Both the position numbers and the translations under genes were made by a program. 64,000 bases of DNA, from NCBI RefSeq assembly GCF_036067295.1, contig NZ_CP107954.1, forward strand, positions 1,240,001 to 1,304,000. Reading direction: 5' to 3'. Source of the stretch: Kribbella sp. NBC_00382. Lineage in GTDB: Bacteria > Actinomycetota > Actinomycetes > Propionibacteriales > Kribbellaceae. How positions within the stretch are numbered: the stretch's first letter is position 1; each line of letters begins with the position of its first letter. Positions 52,418 through 60,035 of this stretch are shown here, one piece after another. The notes under the pieces were generated by a model. That model ran no database searches and was not told the origin of the DNA. It saw only the letters and a program-made list of their open reading frames with translations.

Positions 52418-52566
52418 ATCTCTGAACAAGAAGAACGCTACATTGCGTTCAGAGATCTTGCAATACTTATTTCTGGCCGGCTTGCCTTATTTGCGGCGGA
52501 TCTTGGCTTGTTTTGCAATGGGTATGGTGGTGAACGCAAAGGCTTTTGGGGCATTGCATTGCAATG
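52418..52566. promoter_or_regulatory. Operator-rich divergent region
   Basis: An AT-richer region with a perfect inverted repeat, ATCTCTGAAC (52418-52427) and GTTCAGAGAT (52447-52456), plus repeated TTGCAAT-type motifs at 52458-52464, 52513-52519 and within CATTGCATTGCAATG (52552-52566, itself a 15-bp palindrome with 7-bp arms). Probably binds the neighbouring regulator. Confidence 0.55.
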
Positions 52567-52627
52567 GCCTGAGGGTGAATGCATACTTGGCGGACGTCCT
52601 TCGACCGCGACAGGAGACTCCGTACCG

Positions 52628-53344
52628 ATGCCTGGAGGCAGACTCACCGAGGAGGACCGCCGGTTGATCGCCGCGGGCCTGGCCGAGGGACTCGGCTATG
52701 CCGAGCTGGGCCGGCGACTGGACCGCCCCGCCTCGACGATCATGCGAGAGGTCACCCGCAACGGCGGCCCCGACGACTACCAGGCCGACCGCGCGCAACA
52801 AGACACCAGCACCCGCGCCCGGCGCAACAACCAGCCCCAACCACCGGCGCCTTTGGTTGTGGACAACAGCTACGGACGCGACCCCCAAGCGGTCCAGGAC
52901 TTCACCGAGTCCTTCACCGACCTCCTGGTCCAGCAAGGCCTGCCCAGAATGGAGGCCCGAGTGATGGCCTGCCTACACATCACCGACTCCGGCGCCCTCA
53001 GCGCCGCCGACCTGGTCCAGCGCCTCCGCGTCAGCCCCGCATCCATCTCCCACGCCGTCGCCTTCCTCGAACAACAAGGAATGCTCGTCCGCGAACGCCT
53101 CCCCGGCGAACGCCGCGAACGCTACGTCATCGACGACGAGATCTGGCTCCGCAACCTCCTGGCATCCCTCCAAATGAACAACGCCCTCATCGCCGCCTCC
53201 CGCCAGGCCACCAAGATCCTCGGCCCCACCACCCCTGCCGGCGACCGCTTCGACAAGTCCGCCGAACTCCTGACCCTGGTAACCAAAGCCCTAAAACAAG
53301 CAATGGAAGACTGGCGCCACCACCTAACCACCCGCCCCAACTAA
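52628..53344 (+). CDS. Regulator with IS30-like HTH and MarR/GbsR domain
   Basis: 238-aa protein. The N-terminus (LTEEDRRLIAAGLAEGLGYA, then ELGRRLDRPASTIMREVTRN) matches the helix-turn-helix of IS30-type transposases; after a Pro/Gln linker (about residues 60-80) follows a MarR/GbsR-like winged helix (ADLVQRLRVSPASISHAVAF, then LVRERLPGERRERYVIDDEI). No transposase catalytic domain is present. Likely a regulator of the divergent 132-aa gene. The 3' half uses CCT/CTC codons heavily. Confidence 0.8.
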   Translation: MPGGRLTEEDRRLIAAGLAEGLGYAELGRRLDRPASTIMREVTRNGGPDDYQADRAQQDTSTRARRNNQPQPPAPLVVDNSYGRDPQAVQDFTESFTDLLVQQGLPRMEARVMACLHITDSGALSAADLVQRLRVSPASISHAVAFLEQQGMLVRERLPGERRERYVIDDEIWLRNLLASLQMNNALIAASRQATKILGPTTPAGDRFDKSAELLTLVTKALKQAMEDWRHHLTTRPN

Positions 53345-53463
53345 CCCCACGCCTGCTCCGATAGCCGCTCCTACGTCGCGTCCGTCGTCGCTAGCTCCCA
53401 CCCACCCCGGGACGCAGGCTCCTCCGTCGCCCGCTTTGCGAGTACGGCGTGGTCGGCCGTGCC
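53345..53463 (+). repeat. Dispersed intergenic repeat, copy A
   Basis: About 119 bp, roughly 90% alike to copy B 180 bp downstream. Contains GCCGCTCCTACGTCGCGTCC, then TCGTCGCTAGCTCCCACCC, CGGGACGCAGGCTCCTCCGT and CGCCCGCTTTGCGAG. Begins at the stop codon of the preceding gene. Confidence 0.85.
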
Positions 53464-53525
53464 ATGTCTGCTGGATGTAGTGGGCTCAGTGGCGCCGACC
53501 GCATTGACGACGGCACCTGTGGTTC

Positions 53526-53643
53526 CCCCACGCCATCTCCGACGGCCGCTCCTACGTCGCGTCCTTCGTCGCTAGCTCCCACCCGCCCCGGGACGCAGGC
53601 TCCTCCGTCGCCCGCTTCGCGAGAACTCCGTGGCTGGCCGCGC
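53526..53643 (+). repeat. Dispersed intergenic repeat, copy B
   Basis: 118 bp in the same orientation as copy A and closest to the presumed consensus: CCCCACGCC at one end, GGCTGGCCGCGCC at the other. Two internal direct repeats, GCTCCTACGTCGC and GCTCCTCCGTCGC, lie about 50 bp apart. Confidence 0.85.
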
Positions 53644-53964
53644 CACGTCGGGTAGACGTCTGCGCGGCTACTTGCGTTTGCTGCGTCGCATACCGGCCCT
53701 TCACATGTCGATCGCCGGCTCGGTCATAGGAGAAGCAACCATGGGCGCCCCAGAACCGGAAGGTGCGCTGGCCGATACCCATCGGGCAGCATCGCCGACG
53801 AACTGACTGACCTGAACCTGGAGATGGGTCTGTACTGACGTCTTGCCCATCGGGGGAGCCATGACTCACACGCATCGGATCGACGTGAGTGGTGAGGTTG
53901 TCACCGTCCTCGTCCTGCTGCGCTTGGCAGCCCTCTCTTGAGACTTCCTCATAGATCCCGTAGA
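53644..53964. other. Intergenic stretch without clear gene
   Basis: About 320 nt between repeat copy B and the HTH gene operator. A 21-codon frame at 53741 (after AGGAGAAG) has a plausible ribosome site but no recognisable product. Could be remnants of a decayed gene; nothing firm. Confidence 0.4.
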
Positions 53965-53994
53965 GTCATCTGTGACATCTGAGTCACTTATGAC
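53965..53994. promoter_or_regulatory. Imperfect palindrome upstream of the HTH gene
   Basis: Arms GTCATCTGTGAC (53965-53976) and GTCACTTATGAC (53983-53994) match at 10 of 12 positions across a 6-nt centre, 21 nt before the start codon at 54016. Likely operator for autoregulation by the small HTH protein. Confidence 0.55.
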
Positions 53995-54015
53995 ATTTAG
54001 CCGGGTGAGACGCCT

Positions 54016-54417
54016 ATGAAGACGACCTTTGAGACCGCCAAGATTCCCGCCGCTCAGCTTGAGGAGCTCGAGCAGTTCGCTCGGGAGCGCACTGTCCCTG
54101 AGCTCCGTGACGCTCTCCTGATCGTCGCTCGCTGCGTCCGCGAGTCCGCTCACCTGATCGTCAGCGACGCCAGCCAGACCCTGACGCCGAGTGAAGCGGC
54201 CAAGCACCTCGGTATGAGCCGTACGCACCTTTACAAGCTCCTCGATGCCGGCGAAATCCCTTTTCACCATGTCGGTCGTGACCGACGGATCGAGATGCGC
54301 GACCTTCTCGCCTTCGAGGAGAAGCGCGACGTGGCCCGTCGAGAACTGGCCGAGCGTTTCGCGCAGCAGCGTGCGACGACCGAGACAGCAGTCGACGAGC
54401 TCGCAGCTGAGCTGTAA
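54016..54417 (+). CDS. Small HTH protein, excisionase/MerR-like domain
   Basis: 133-aa protein with a helix-turn-helix of the excisionase type in the second half: LTPSEAAKHLGMSRTHLYKL, then LDAGEIPFHHVGRDRRIEMR. The N-terminal about 55 residues are helical, the C-terminal tail acidic and helical. Such proteins occur as antitoxin-like or phage-type regulators. It is followed after 36 nt by an unknown gene, probably co-transcribed. Confidence 0.82.
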   Translation: MKTTFETAKIPAAQLEELEQFARERTVPELRDALLIVARCVRESAHLIVSDASQTLTPSEAAKHLGMSRTHLYKLLDAGEIPFHHVGRDRRIEMRDLLAFEEKRDVARRELAERFAQQRATTETAVDELAAEL

Positions 54418-54453
54418 CCGGCGAGTAGGCAACCAGTTCGGCAGAATGCCTCG

Positions 54454-55467
54454 ATGCACAATCGCCGCGCCCGCCCGACACTTCGAGTGCTCGAGGAAGA
54501 CCTGATCTCGGACTGGGGATCGGCTCGACCTCGACGCCTGCTGGCAGACCGCGAGTACGCGGGACTCCATCCCCTCAGCGAACTTCCCCACCCCATCGTG
54601 GCCAAGGCCGTGGAGTCCTTCGGCACGGATCCAGACAACGACAACCACGCCGGAGCCATCAAGAGTTCGGTCGAGATCCCGCTGCTGGAGATCAAGAACT
54701 CCCAGTGGCGGGGCGGCATCTGGACGGACACCGACGACGGCGTCTGCTGGCTGCTGGTCGCCGGCCTGGCAAAAGGAGGCCATGAGGACCGGGATGACTT
54801 CTACCGCCGGGTCGAGCGAGAAAACGACTCGGGCGCGTCAGCGAAGTGGCTGCCGACGGATGATGACCGGCGCCTGCTCAGGCAAGAGACCGCAGCGCGC
54901 CTAACGCTCGAGTGGGAGCTCGGTCTTCAGCGGCGAATCCTCCAAGCGCTCGAAGCGATTCACACCGGTGGGAGCATCCGCTTCCCGGTGCCGCACCCAT
55001 CGCCCAAGCAGCCAAGGGACCTCGCAGAGGTCGAGCTGACGGTCGACCTGGTCCGCGACAGCGACATCAGTACCGACGATGTCGTGGTGGAGGTTCGGCC
55101 TCGCCCAGGCGCCAGCTACGCATGGGTCACGAAGCTCGAGACGAGGATGCTGATCTCGATCAACCCACCCGAACAAGGATGGGACACCTCCGGAAATCAC
55201 CTCTTCTCGAACATGGCAGAACCTGGCGCCTGGACCGAGCGCATCGTCGAACTGAAGGCGCTGTGCGAAGCGAACGAACTGGCAGTCTCCGAGCCGGGGA
55301 CAGCAAGCCACTACACACATCGCGCCGGTCTGGTCAGCAGCACCATTGACGGCCGAGCCGTTCGCGCATTGTGCGGCGTCTACTTCGTCCCAACCCAGGA
55401 TCACGAGCGGCTCCCCCAGTGCGACACCTGCGCGACGCGGTATTCGAACCTCCCCCAAGACGTCTGA
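54454..55467 (+). CDS. Unknown protein with DUF3039-like zinc-ribbon C-terminus
   Basis: 337-aa protein. Residues 1 to about 280 match nothing I know; they look globular, acidic and rich in Asp/Glu/Arg. The C-terminus resembles DUF3039: ASHYTHRAGLVSSTIDGRAV, then ALCGVYFVPTQD and LPQCDTCATRY, with a CxxC pair plus upstream His and Cys as likely zinc ligands. The pair with the HTH gene could be a regulator-effector or toxin-antitoxin-like unit. The start lacks a clear ribosome site. Confidence 0.7.
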   Translation: MHNRRARPTLRVLEEDLISDWGSARPRRLLADREYAGLHPLSELPHPIVAKAVESFGTDPDNDNHAGAIKSSVEIPLLEIKNSQWRGGIWTDTDDGVCWLLVAGLAKGGHEDRDDFYRRVERENDSGASAKWLPTDDDRRLLRQETAARLTLEWELGLQRRILQALEAIHTGGSIRFPVPHPSPKQPRDLAEVELTVDLVRDSDISTDDVVVEVRPRPGASYAWVTKLETRMLISINPPEQGWDTSGNHLFSNMAEPGAWTERIVELKALCEANELAVSEPGTASHYTHRAGLVSSTIDGRAVRALCGVYFVPTQDHERLPQCDTCATRYSNLPQDV

Positions 55468-55510
55468 CAGCAGTTGCCACCAGCAAGATCCTGGGTGGCA
55501 GTCGCGCTTC

Positions 55511-56038
55511 TTAGGTTGGTTCAGTAGGTGGGTCGTCGGTGGTCGCCAAGCGGCGTTGGGTCCAGTGGACGTCGTGCCAGGTGTTGTGTTTCCAGCCTAT
55601 TTTTCGGTAGGTGCCTATGGGTTCGAAGCCTAGGGCGGTGTGGAGGCCTTCGCTGGCGGGGTTGGGTAGCGTCATGCCGGCTACGGCTGTGCGGTAGCCG
55701 CGGGCGGTAAGGCGGTCGAAGAGGGCTTCGTACAGGGCTCGGCCTCCGCCGGTACGACGGCGGCCTTGCTCCAGGTAGATGCTGACTTCGCAGGACCAGC
55801 GGTACGCCGCGCGCGGCTTCAGCACCCCGCCGTACGCGTAGCCGACGACCGTACCGTCGTCGTCCTCGAGGACCAGCCACGCGTGCGTCTGCACAGCGGT
55901 GGCGATCCGGGTGGCCATTTCGTCAACCGTCGGTGGGTCGAGTTCGAAGGTGATGGCGGTGTCGCGGACGTATGGCGCGTAGATCGCCACGCAGGCCTCG
56001 GCATCCAGTTCTGGAGAAGCATCCCTGATCTTTCCCAT
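55511..56038 (-). CDS. GNAT acetyltransferase, phosphinothricin acetyltransferase-like
   Basis: 175-aa acetyltransferase of the Pat group: N-terminal DAEACVAIYAPYVRDTAITF, middle SCEVSIYLEQGRRRTGGGRA (acetyl-CoA loop) and TLPNPASEGLHTALGFEPIG, ending in KIGWKHNTWHDVHWTQRRL. These enzymes N-acetylate phosphinothricin or methionine sulfoximine-like amino acids. Diverges from the XRE-cupin regulator, a recurrent pairing. Confidence 0.9.
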   Translation of the reverse strand: MGKIRDASPELDAEACVAIYAPYVRDTAITFELDPPTVDEMATRIATAVQTHAWLVLEDDDGTVVGYAYGGVLKPRAAYRWSCEVSIYLEQGRRRTGGGRALYEALFDRLTARGYRTAVAGMTLPNPASEGLHTALGFEPIGTYRKIGWKHNTWHDVHWTQRRLATTDDPPTEPT

Positions 56039-56077
56039 GTCACGATAGTAGCCATAGATGACGCTATAGTGGCAAGG

Positions 56078-56641
56078 ATGAATGATCCGCTCTCTGCCTC
56101 GCTTGCGGCGACGGTGCAGGCTGCGCGCCTCAGCCGCGAGTTGTCGGTCAACGCGCTCGCTGATCGGTCCGGGGTCTCGCGGGCGATGATCGGCAAGATC
56201 GAGCGCGGGGAGGCGCAGCCGACCGCAGTACTGCTGGGCAGGCTCTCAGGAGCACTCGGGCTGACGCTGTCCGAGCTGGTCGCCCGGGCCGAGGGAGGTC
56301 CCGATGACCTCCTCCGGCGAGCGGAAGACCAACCCGTATGGACCGACCCGGCGACCGGGTACCAGCGCCGAGCGATCTCCCCGATCAGCGACAGCCCGCT
56401 CGAGCTGGTCGAGGTCGAGCTCCCGCCAGCAACCGAGGTCTCCTACCCAGCGGACGCCTACATCTTCAAGTACCAGCAGATCTGGGTCCTGGAAGGCAGC
56501 CTGCACTTTCAAGAAGGCCCTGTACTTCACCAGCTGGCGACCGGCGACTGCCTGCAGCTAGGCGCCCCCGCCCCGTGCACCTTCATCAACCCCAGCAGCG
56601 ATCCCACCCGGTACCTCGTTGCCTTGGTCAAAAGTCGCTGA
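56078..56641 (+). CDS. XRE regulator with cupin domain
   Basis: 187-aa regulator: N-terminal XRE helix-turn-helix (LSVNALADRSGVSRAMIGKI) and C-terminal cupin (ELVEVELPPATEVSYPADAY, then QIWVLEGSLHFQEGPVLHQL). Probably controls the divergent GNAT gene; the 39-nt gap contains imperfect CTATAG/CATAG half sites. Its 3' end overlaps the convergent SMR gene by 84 nt. Confidence 0.9.
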   Translation: MNDPLSASLAATVQAARLSRELSVNALADRSGVSRAMIGKIERGEAQPTAVLLGRLSGALGLTLSELVARAEGGPDDLLRRAEDQPVWTDPATGYQRRAISPISDSPLELVEVELPPATEVSYPADAYIFKYQQIWVLEGSLHFQEGPVLHQLATGDCLQLGAPAPCTFINPSSDPTRYLVALVKSR

Positions 56642-57010
56642 ACCATCCGCCGACCGCTCGGGAGCGGGAGATCGGCTCACCCTGTCCGACAGCTTGAGCC
56701 AGACGACGCCGGTGACGATCACGGCGAGCCAGCAGGCCTTGGCCGGAGTGAGCGTCTCGTCGAAGAAGACGGGACCGAGCAGCGCGGCCCCGACCGCGCC
56801 GATCCCGGCCCAGACGGCGTAGCCGATGCCCATGTCGATGGTGCGCAGGGCGATGCTGAGCGCGAGCAGCGTCAGCAGGAAGAACACGACCGCGACGAGC
56901 GACCAGGAGAGCACGGTGAAGCCGTGACTTCCGCCGACGGACAGTGCGTAGCCGACCTCGAAAACCCCCGCGAGTACCAGTACCAGCCATCCGCGTGCCC
57001 GCCCCGTCAC
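56558..57010 (-). CDS. SMR family multidrug efflux subunit with C-terminal tail
   Basis: 150-aa small multidrug resistance protein: four helices with Glu in VLAGVFEVGYALSVGGS (the coupling carboxylate), then IALRTIDMGIGYAVWAGIGA. The usual length is 105-110; here about 40 extra residues (Ser/Asp/Gly-rich) extend into the XRE gene on the other strand. GTG 57010 overlaps the partner stop by 4 nt, so the two form a heterodimeric pair. Confidence 0.88.
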   Translation of the reverse strand: MTGRARGWLVLVLAGVFEVGYALSVGGSHGFTVLSWSLVAVVFFLLTLLALSIALRTIDMGIGYAVWAGIGAVGAALLGPVFFDETLTPAKACWLAVIVTGVVWLKLSDRVSRSPAPERSADGSATFDQGNEVPGGIAAGVDEGARGGGA

Positions 57011-57330
57011 AGCGTCGATCCGCTGAGTTGAAGTCCGGCGACTCCGACGATGATGACGGCGATACCGAGCAGTTTCCGCCAGCCGAGGCGTTGCCGGAAC
57101 AGGATCGCGCCGAGGACGGCGATCCCGATTCCGGCGACCGAGGTCCAGACGGCGTACCCGACGCCGACGTCGAAGGTGAGCAGCGCGAGGCTGAGGAAGT
57201 ACGTCGCGACGCCACCGCTGACCAGCGTCGCCGCGGTCCAGCCCGGCCGGGTGAACCCTTGCGCCTTGCTGGCCGCGATCGCGACGGTGATCTCGAAGAC
57301 GACGGCGACGCCGAGATAGAGCCAGTGCAT
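57007..57330 (-). CDS. SMR family multidrug efflux subunit
   Basis: 107-aa SMR protein, normal length: WLYLGVAVVFEITVAIAASK (conserved Glu), then LTFDVGVGYAVWTSVAGIGI and LLGIAVIIVGVAGLQLSGST. First gene of the pair, diverging from a MerR gene 74 nt away. Paired SMR genes (as in EbrAB or YkkCD) act together to export cationic compounds. Confidence 0.9.
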   Translation of the reverse strand: MHWLYLGVAVVFEITVAIAASKAQGFTRPGWTAATLVSGGVATYFLSLALLTFDVGVGYAVWTSVAGIGIAVLGAILFRQRLGWRKLLGIAVIIVGVAGLQLSGSTL

Positions 57331-57404
57331 TGCGTTGTCCTTTCGTGGTTGCCCGGCCCTCATCGTGAAACCTCACACTGGCGTCAACTGCAAGAATGGT
57401 TCTC

Positions 57405-57758
57405 ATGCGGATCGGAGAACTAGCTGATGCCAGCGGCGTCAGCACGCGCTCTCTGCGGTACTACGAGGAGCACGGGCTGATCCGCGCCGCCCGTACCCCC
57501 GGCGGCTGGCGCGATTTCGACACCTCCACCGTCGAACGCGTCGTCCTGATCCAGCACCTCTTCGCCGCCGGCCTCTGCAGCGTCAGCATCAACGAACTAC
57601 TCCCCTGCCTGGAGTCCCCACCCGAAGAACGCACCGGCGTCATGGAGCAACTCCTGGCCGACCAACTAGACCGCCTAGAGTCCAAACGCCGAGACATCAA
57701 CCGAGAAATAGAAATCCTCGAAGCCCTCCGCGCCGAAACCACCCTCCCCACCGCCTGA
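57405..57758 (+). CDS. MerR family transcriptional regulator
   Basis: 117-aa regulator: N-terminal MerR HTH (MRIGELADASGVSTRSLRYY, then EHGLIRAARTPGGWRDF) and C-terminal coiled helix (LLADQLDRLESKRRDINREI). Start ATG 57405, conceivably leaderless. The 74-nt gap to the SMR pair contains CCTCACACTGGCGTCAAC, in the style of MerR-type promoters, so control of the efflux pair is likely. Confidence 0.9.
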   Translation: MRIGELADASGVSTRSLRYYEEHGLIRAARTPGGWRDFDTSTVERVVLIQHLFAAGLCSVSINELLPCLESPPEERTGVMEQLLADQLDRLESKRRDINREIEILEALRAETTLPTA

Positions 57759-58084
57759 CAACCGGCCGATCACCACCGAGTCCGGCTGTCGTTCCACAGC
57801 TGGTGAGCTCAGACGTCGCGTATCCACACCCGTCCACTCCGCGACCGTCCGGGAGCGGCCGACCTGCGTCGTCACCACGCACACGACAGCTGAACTCACA
57901 CCCGTGCGCGGGCGACGAAGGACTCCGACGCGGGACCTGCCAACGGAGCAGGTGCAGAGGAAATCACCGCCGCCGTGGCCCGCTCGGTCAGCTCGGTCAG
58001 CCAGCATGCTTCGCCACCGCACCGGTGCAAGGCCTGCCCATCCACCAGCACCACCGAGCCGACTCGACCGACCCGGCACGGCAC
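57759..58084. other. Intergenic stretch without gene
   Basis: 326 nt after the MerR gene. No credible coding frame. A segment near 57908-57930 (GCGGGCGACGAAGGACTCCG) weakly resembles part of the dispersed repeat and may be a decayed copy. Confidence 0.4.
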
Positions 58085-58205
58085 GGCACGGCCAGCCACC
58101 GCGTTCTCGCAAAGCGGGCAACGGAGGAGCACGCGTTCCAGGGCGGGCGGGAGCCTGCGACGAAAGGACGCGACGTAGGAGCGGCCATCGGGAGCTGGCG
58201 TGGGG
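58085..58205 (-). repeat. Dispersed intergenic repeat, copy C
   Basis: About 121 bp on the minus strand relative to copies A and B: GATGGCCGCTCCTACGTCGC, then CCTTTCGTCGCAGGCTCCCG and CGCCCGCTTTGCGAGAACGC, ending GGCTGGCCGTGCC. Clear match over its full length; lies upstream of terC. Confidence 0.83.
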
Positions 58206-58300
58206 GAAGCAGGGTGGGGAATGTGGGTTGGTTGGGGACATTGGATGGTTTGGCGTGATTGGGTGGGGGCGGCTACGCCCCTCGTGATCGGATCTTGGTG

Positions 58301-59488
58301 ATGAGCGCTTCTGGGTTGGTCTGGGTTCTGACGATTCTGGCGATCGTCGGACTGCTTGCCTTCGACTACTTCTTTCATGTCCGGAGCGCGCACGTGCCGA
58401 CGCTGCGGGAGGCGGCGGTCTGGTCGAGCCTGTACGTCGGGATCGCGATCCTGTTCGGGCTCGGCACGCTCGTCATCGGTGGTAGCGGGATGGGGTCGGA
58501 GTACTTCGCGGGATACATCACCGAGAAGGCGTTGTCGGTCGACAACCTGTTCGTGTTCCTGATCATCATGACCAGCTTCCGGGTGCCGCGGGAGAACCAG
58601 CAGAAGGTGCTGCTGGTCGGGATCGTCATCTCGCTGATCGCCCGGGCCGGCTTCATCTTTCTCGGGTCGGCGTTGCTGAACACGTTCGCCTGGGTGTTCT
58701 ACCTGTTCGGCCTCGCGCTCCTGATCACCGCCGGCAACATGCTCAAACCGCAGACCGAGGAGTCCCACTCGGCGCAGAACGTCATCGTCCGGCTGGCGCG
58801 CCGGCTGTTCCCGACGACCGAGAACTACGACGACGACAAGCTGATCACGCACCAGAACGGCCGCCGGGTGATGACGCCGATGCTGCTGGTGATGGTCGCG
58901 ATCGGCGGTACCGACCTGATGTTCGCGCTGGACTCGATCCCGGCGATCTTCGGGCTGACCCAGAACGTCTACGTCGTCTTCACCGCCACCGCGTTCAGCC
59001 TGCTCGGCCTGCGACAGCTGTACTTCCTGCTCGACGGCCTCCTGGACCGCCTCATCTACCTGTCCTTCGGCCTGGCCGCGATCCTCGCCTTCATCGGCGC
59101 CAAGCTGATCCTGCACGCGCTGCACGAGAACAACCTGCCGTTCATCAACGGCGGCGAGCCGATCGAGGTGATGGAGATCAGCACCGGCCTGTCACTGGTG
59201 GTGATCCTGGTGGTGCTGGTGATCACGATCCTCGCGTCGCTGTTCAGCACCCGCGGCCGGACCCAGACGGCGATGGCCAACATCCGCCGCGACGCGCTCG
59301 CCTACCTCGACGCGGACTACACCGAGAACGAAAACGAGCGGGAGCGCCTCTTCGTGAGGCTGCAGGAGTCCAAGGAGCACATCGTTGCCCTTGGCCCCAA
59401 AGCCAAGCAGATCGTGAAGAACGAGACCGAGCTGATGGAGCTCTGCGCCCGCGTCATCGAGACGCGTCAAACGAGCAATAGATCCTAA
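58301..59488 (+). CDS. TerC/Alx family membrane protein
   Basis: 395-aa protein with about nine membrane helices. Conserved segments are FAGYITEKALSVDNLFVFLI and DLMFALDSIPAIFGLTQNVY, which hold the membrane acidic residues of the family. The C-terminal about 70 residues are cytoplasmic and helical (ENERERLFVRLQESKEHIVA). Alx/TerC proteins are linked to manganese export and tellurite or pH responses. No yybP-ykoY riboswitch was seen upstream. Converges with the CGNR gene (4-nt overlap). Confidence 0.93.
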   Translation: MSASGLVWVLTILAIVGLLAFDYFFHVRSAHVPTLREAAVWSSLYVGIAILFGLGTLVIGGSGMGSEYFAGYITEKALSVDNLFVFLIIMTSFRVPRENQQKVLLVGIVISLIARAGFIFLGSALLNTFAWVFYLFGLALLITAGNMLKPQTEESHSAQNVIVRLARRLFPTTENYDDDKLITHQNGRRVMTPMLLVMVAIGGTDLMFALDSIPAIFGLTQNVYVVFTATAFSLLGLRQLYFLLDGLLDRLIYLSFGLAAILAFIGAKLILHALHENNLPFINGGEPIEVMEISTGLSLVVILVVLVITILASLFSTRGRTQTAMANIRRDALAYLDADYTENENERERLFVRLQESKEHIVALGPKAKQIVKNETELMELCARVIETRQTSNRS

Positions 59489-59964
59489 GTACTACGAAGT
59501 CGATCCTGATGGCGGCGCGCCTTCAGCCGATTGCCGCAGGTTGACATCGAGCACCAGCGGCGGGCATTGGCCTTGCTCCGGTCGATGAGGAACAAGGTGC
59601 ACTCGGCATCGTTCTCGCACGGCCGCAACCGCCCCTGAACGGCCGCCCAGGCCAGCACGACCCGAGCAGCGAACCGCGTCCCCTCCAGCTTCCACTCCAC
59701 CCCGGACTCCCCCACCACGGGCACCTGCCGCACGTCCGCGACGAACCGCTGCAGACCAGCCGCCGGCGCCTGACCCCGTACTACGCCCGCGATCGCGTCA
59801 CGGACCTCGCGGGCCGCGGCCGGCGTACCGGGGATGTCGTGCGCGCGCAGCCAGTCGGTCGCGCCCGCACCGCGCAGCTCATCGGTCGGTACGCCGTCCA
59901 CGATCGGCGCCGAGTTGAGCAGCTCGAGCAAGGCTGCCTCATCAGGCATAACCGGATTGACCAT
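59485..59964 (-). CDS. CGNR zinc finger protein (ABATE/DUF1470 type)
   Basis: 159-aa probable regulator: N-terminal ABATE-like helical domain and C-terminal CGNR zinc finger (RPCENDAECTLFLIDRSKAN, then ARRWCSMSTCGNRLKARRH). It diverges from a hydrolase gene, with a GGTTACA/TGTAACC inverted repeat in the 71-nt gap, and probably controls it. Confidence 0.9.
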   Translation of the reverse strand: MVNPVMPDEAALLELLNSAPIVDGVPTDELRGAGATDWLRAHDIPGTPAAAREVRDAIAGVVRGQAPAAGLQRFVADVRQVPVVGESGVEWKLEGTRFAARVVLAWAAVQGRLRPCENDAECTLFLIDRSKANARRWCSMSTCGNRLKARRHQDRLRST

Positions 59965-59965
59965 G

Positions 59966-60008
59966 TTGACAGGTTACACCCCGAGGGTGTTCGCTAACCC
60001 CTGTAACC
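59966..60008. promoter_or_regulatory. Divergent region with inverted repeat
   Basis: Perfect -35-like TTGACA (59966-59971) on the plus strand and inverted repeat GGTTACA (59972-59978) / TGTAACC (60002-60008). Likely operator between the CGNR regulator and the hydrolase; a -10 is not clear. Confidence 0.5.
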
Positions 60009-60035
60009 AGATAAAACATCCAAAGGGGTTAAGTG

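Noticed and set aside
53741..53806. 21-codon frame after AGGAGAAG
   Set aside because: Good ribosome site but no recognisable peptide, and it lies in a decayed intergenic stretch.
58206..58300. yybP-ykoY manganese riboswitch before terC
   Set aside because: The consensus loops are absent; there is only a short GGGGCG/CGCCCC hairpin.
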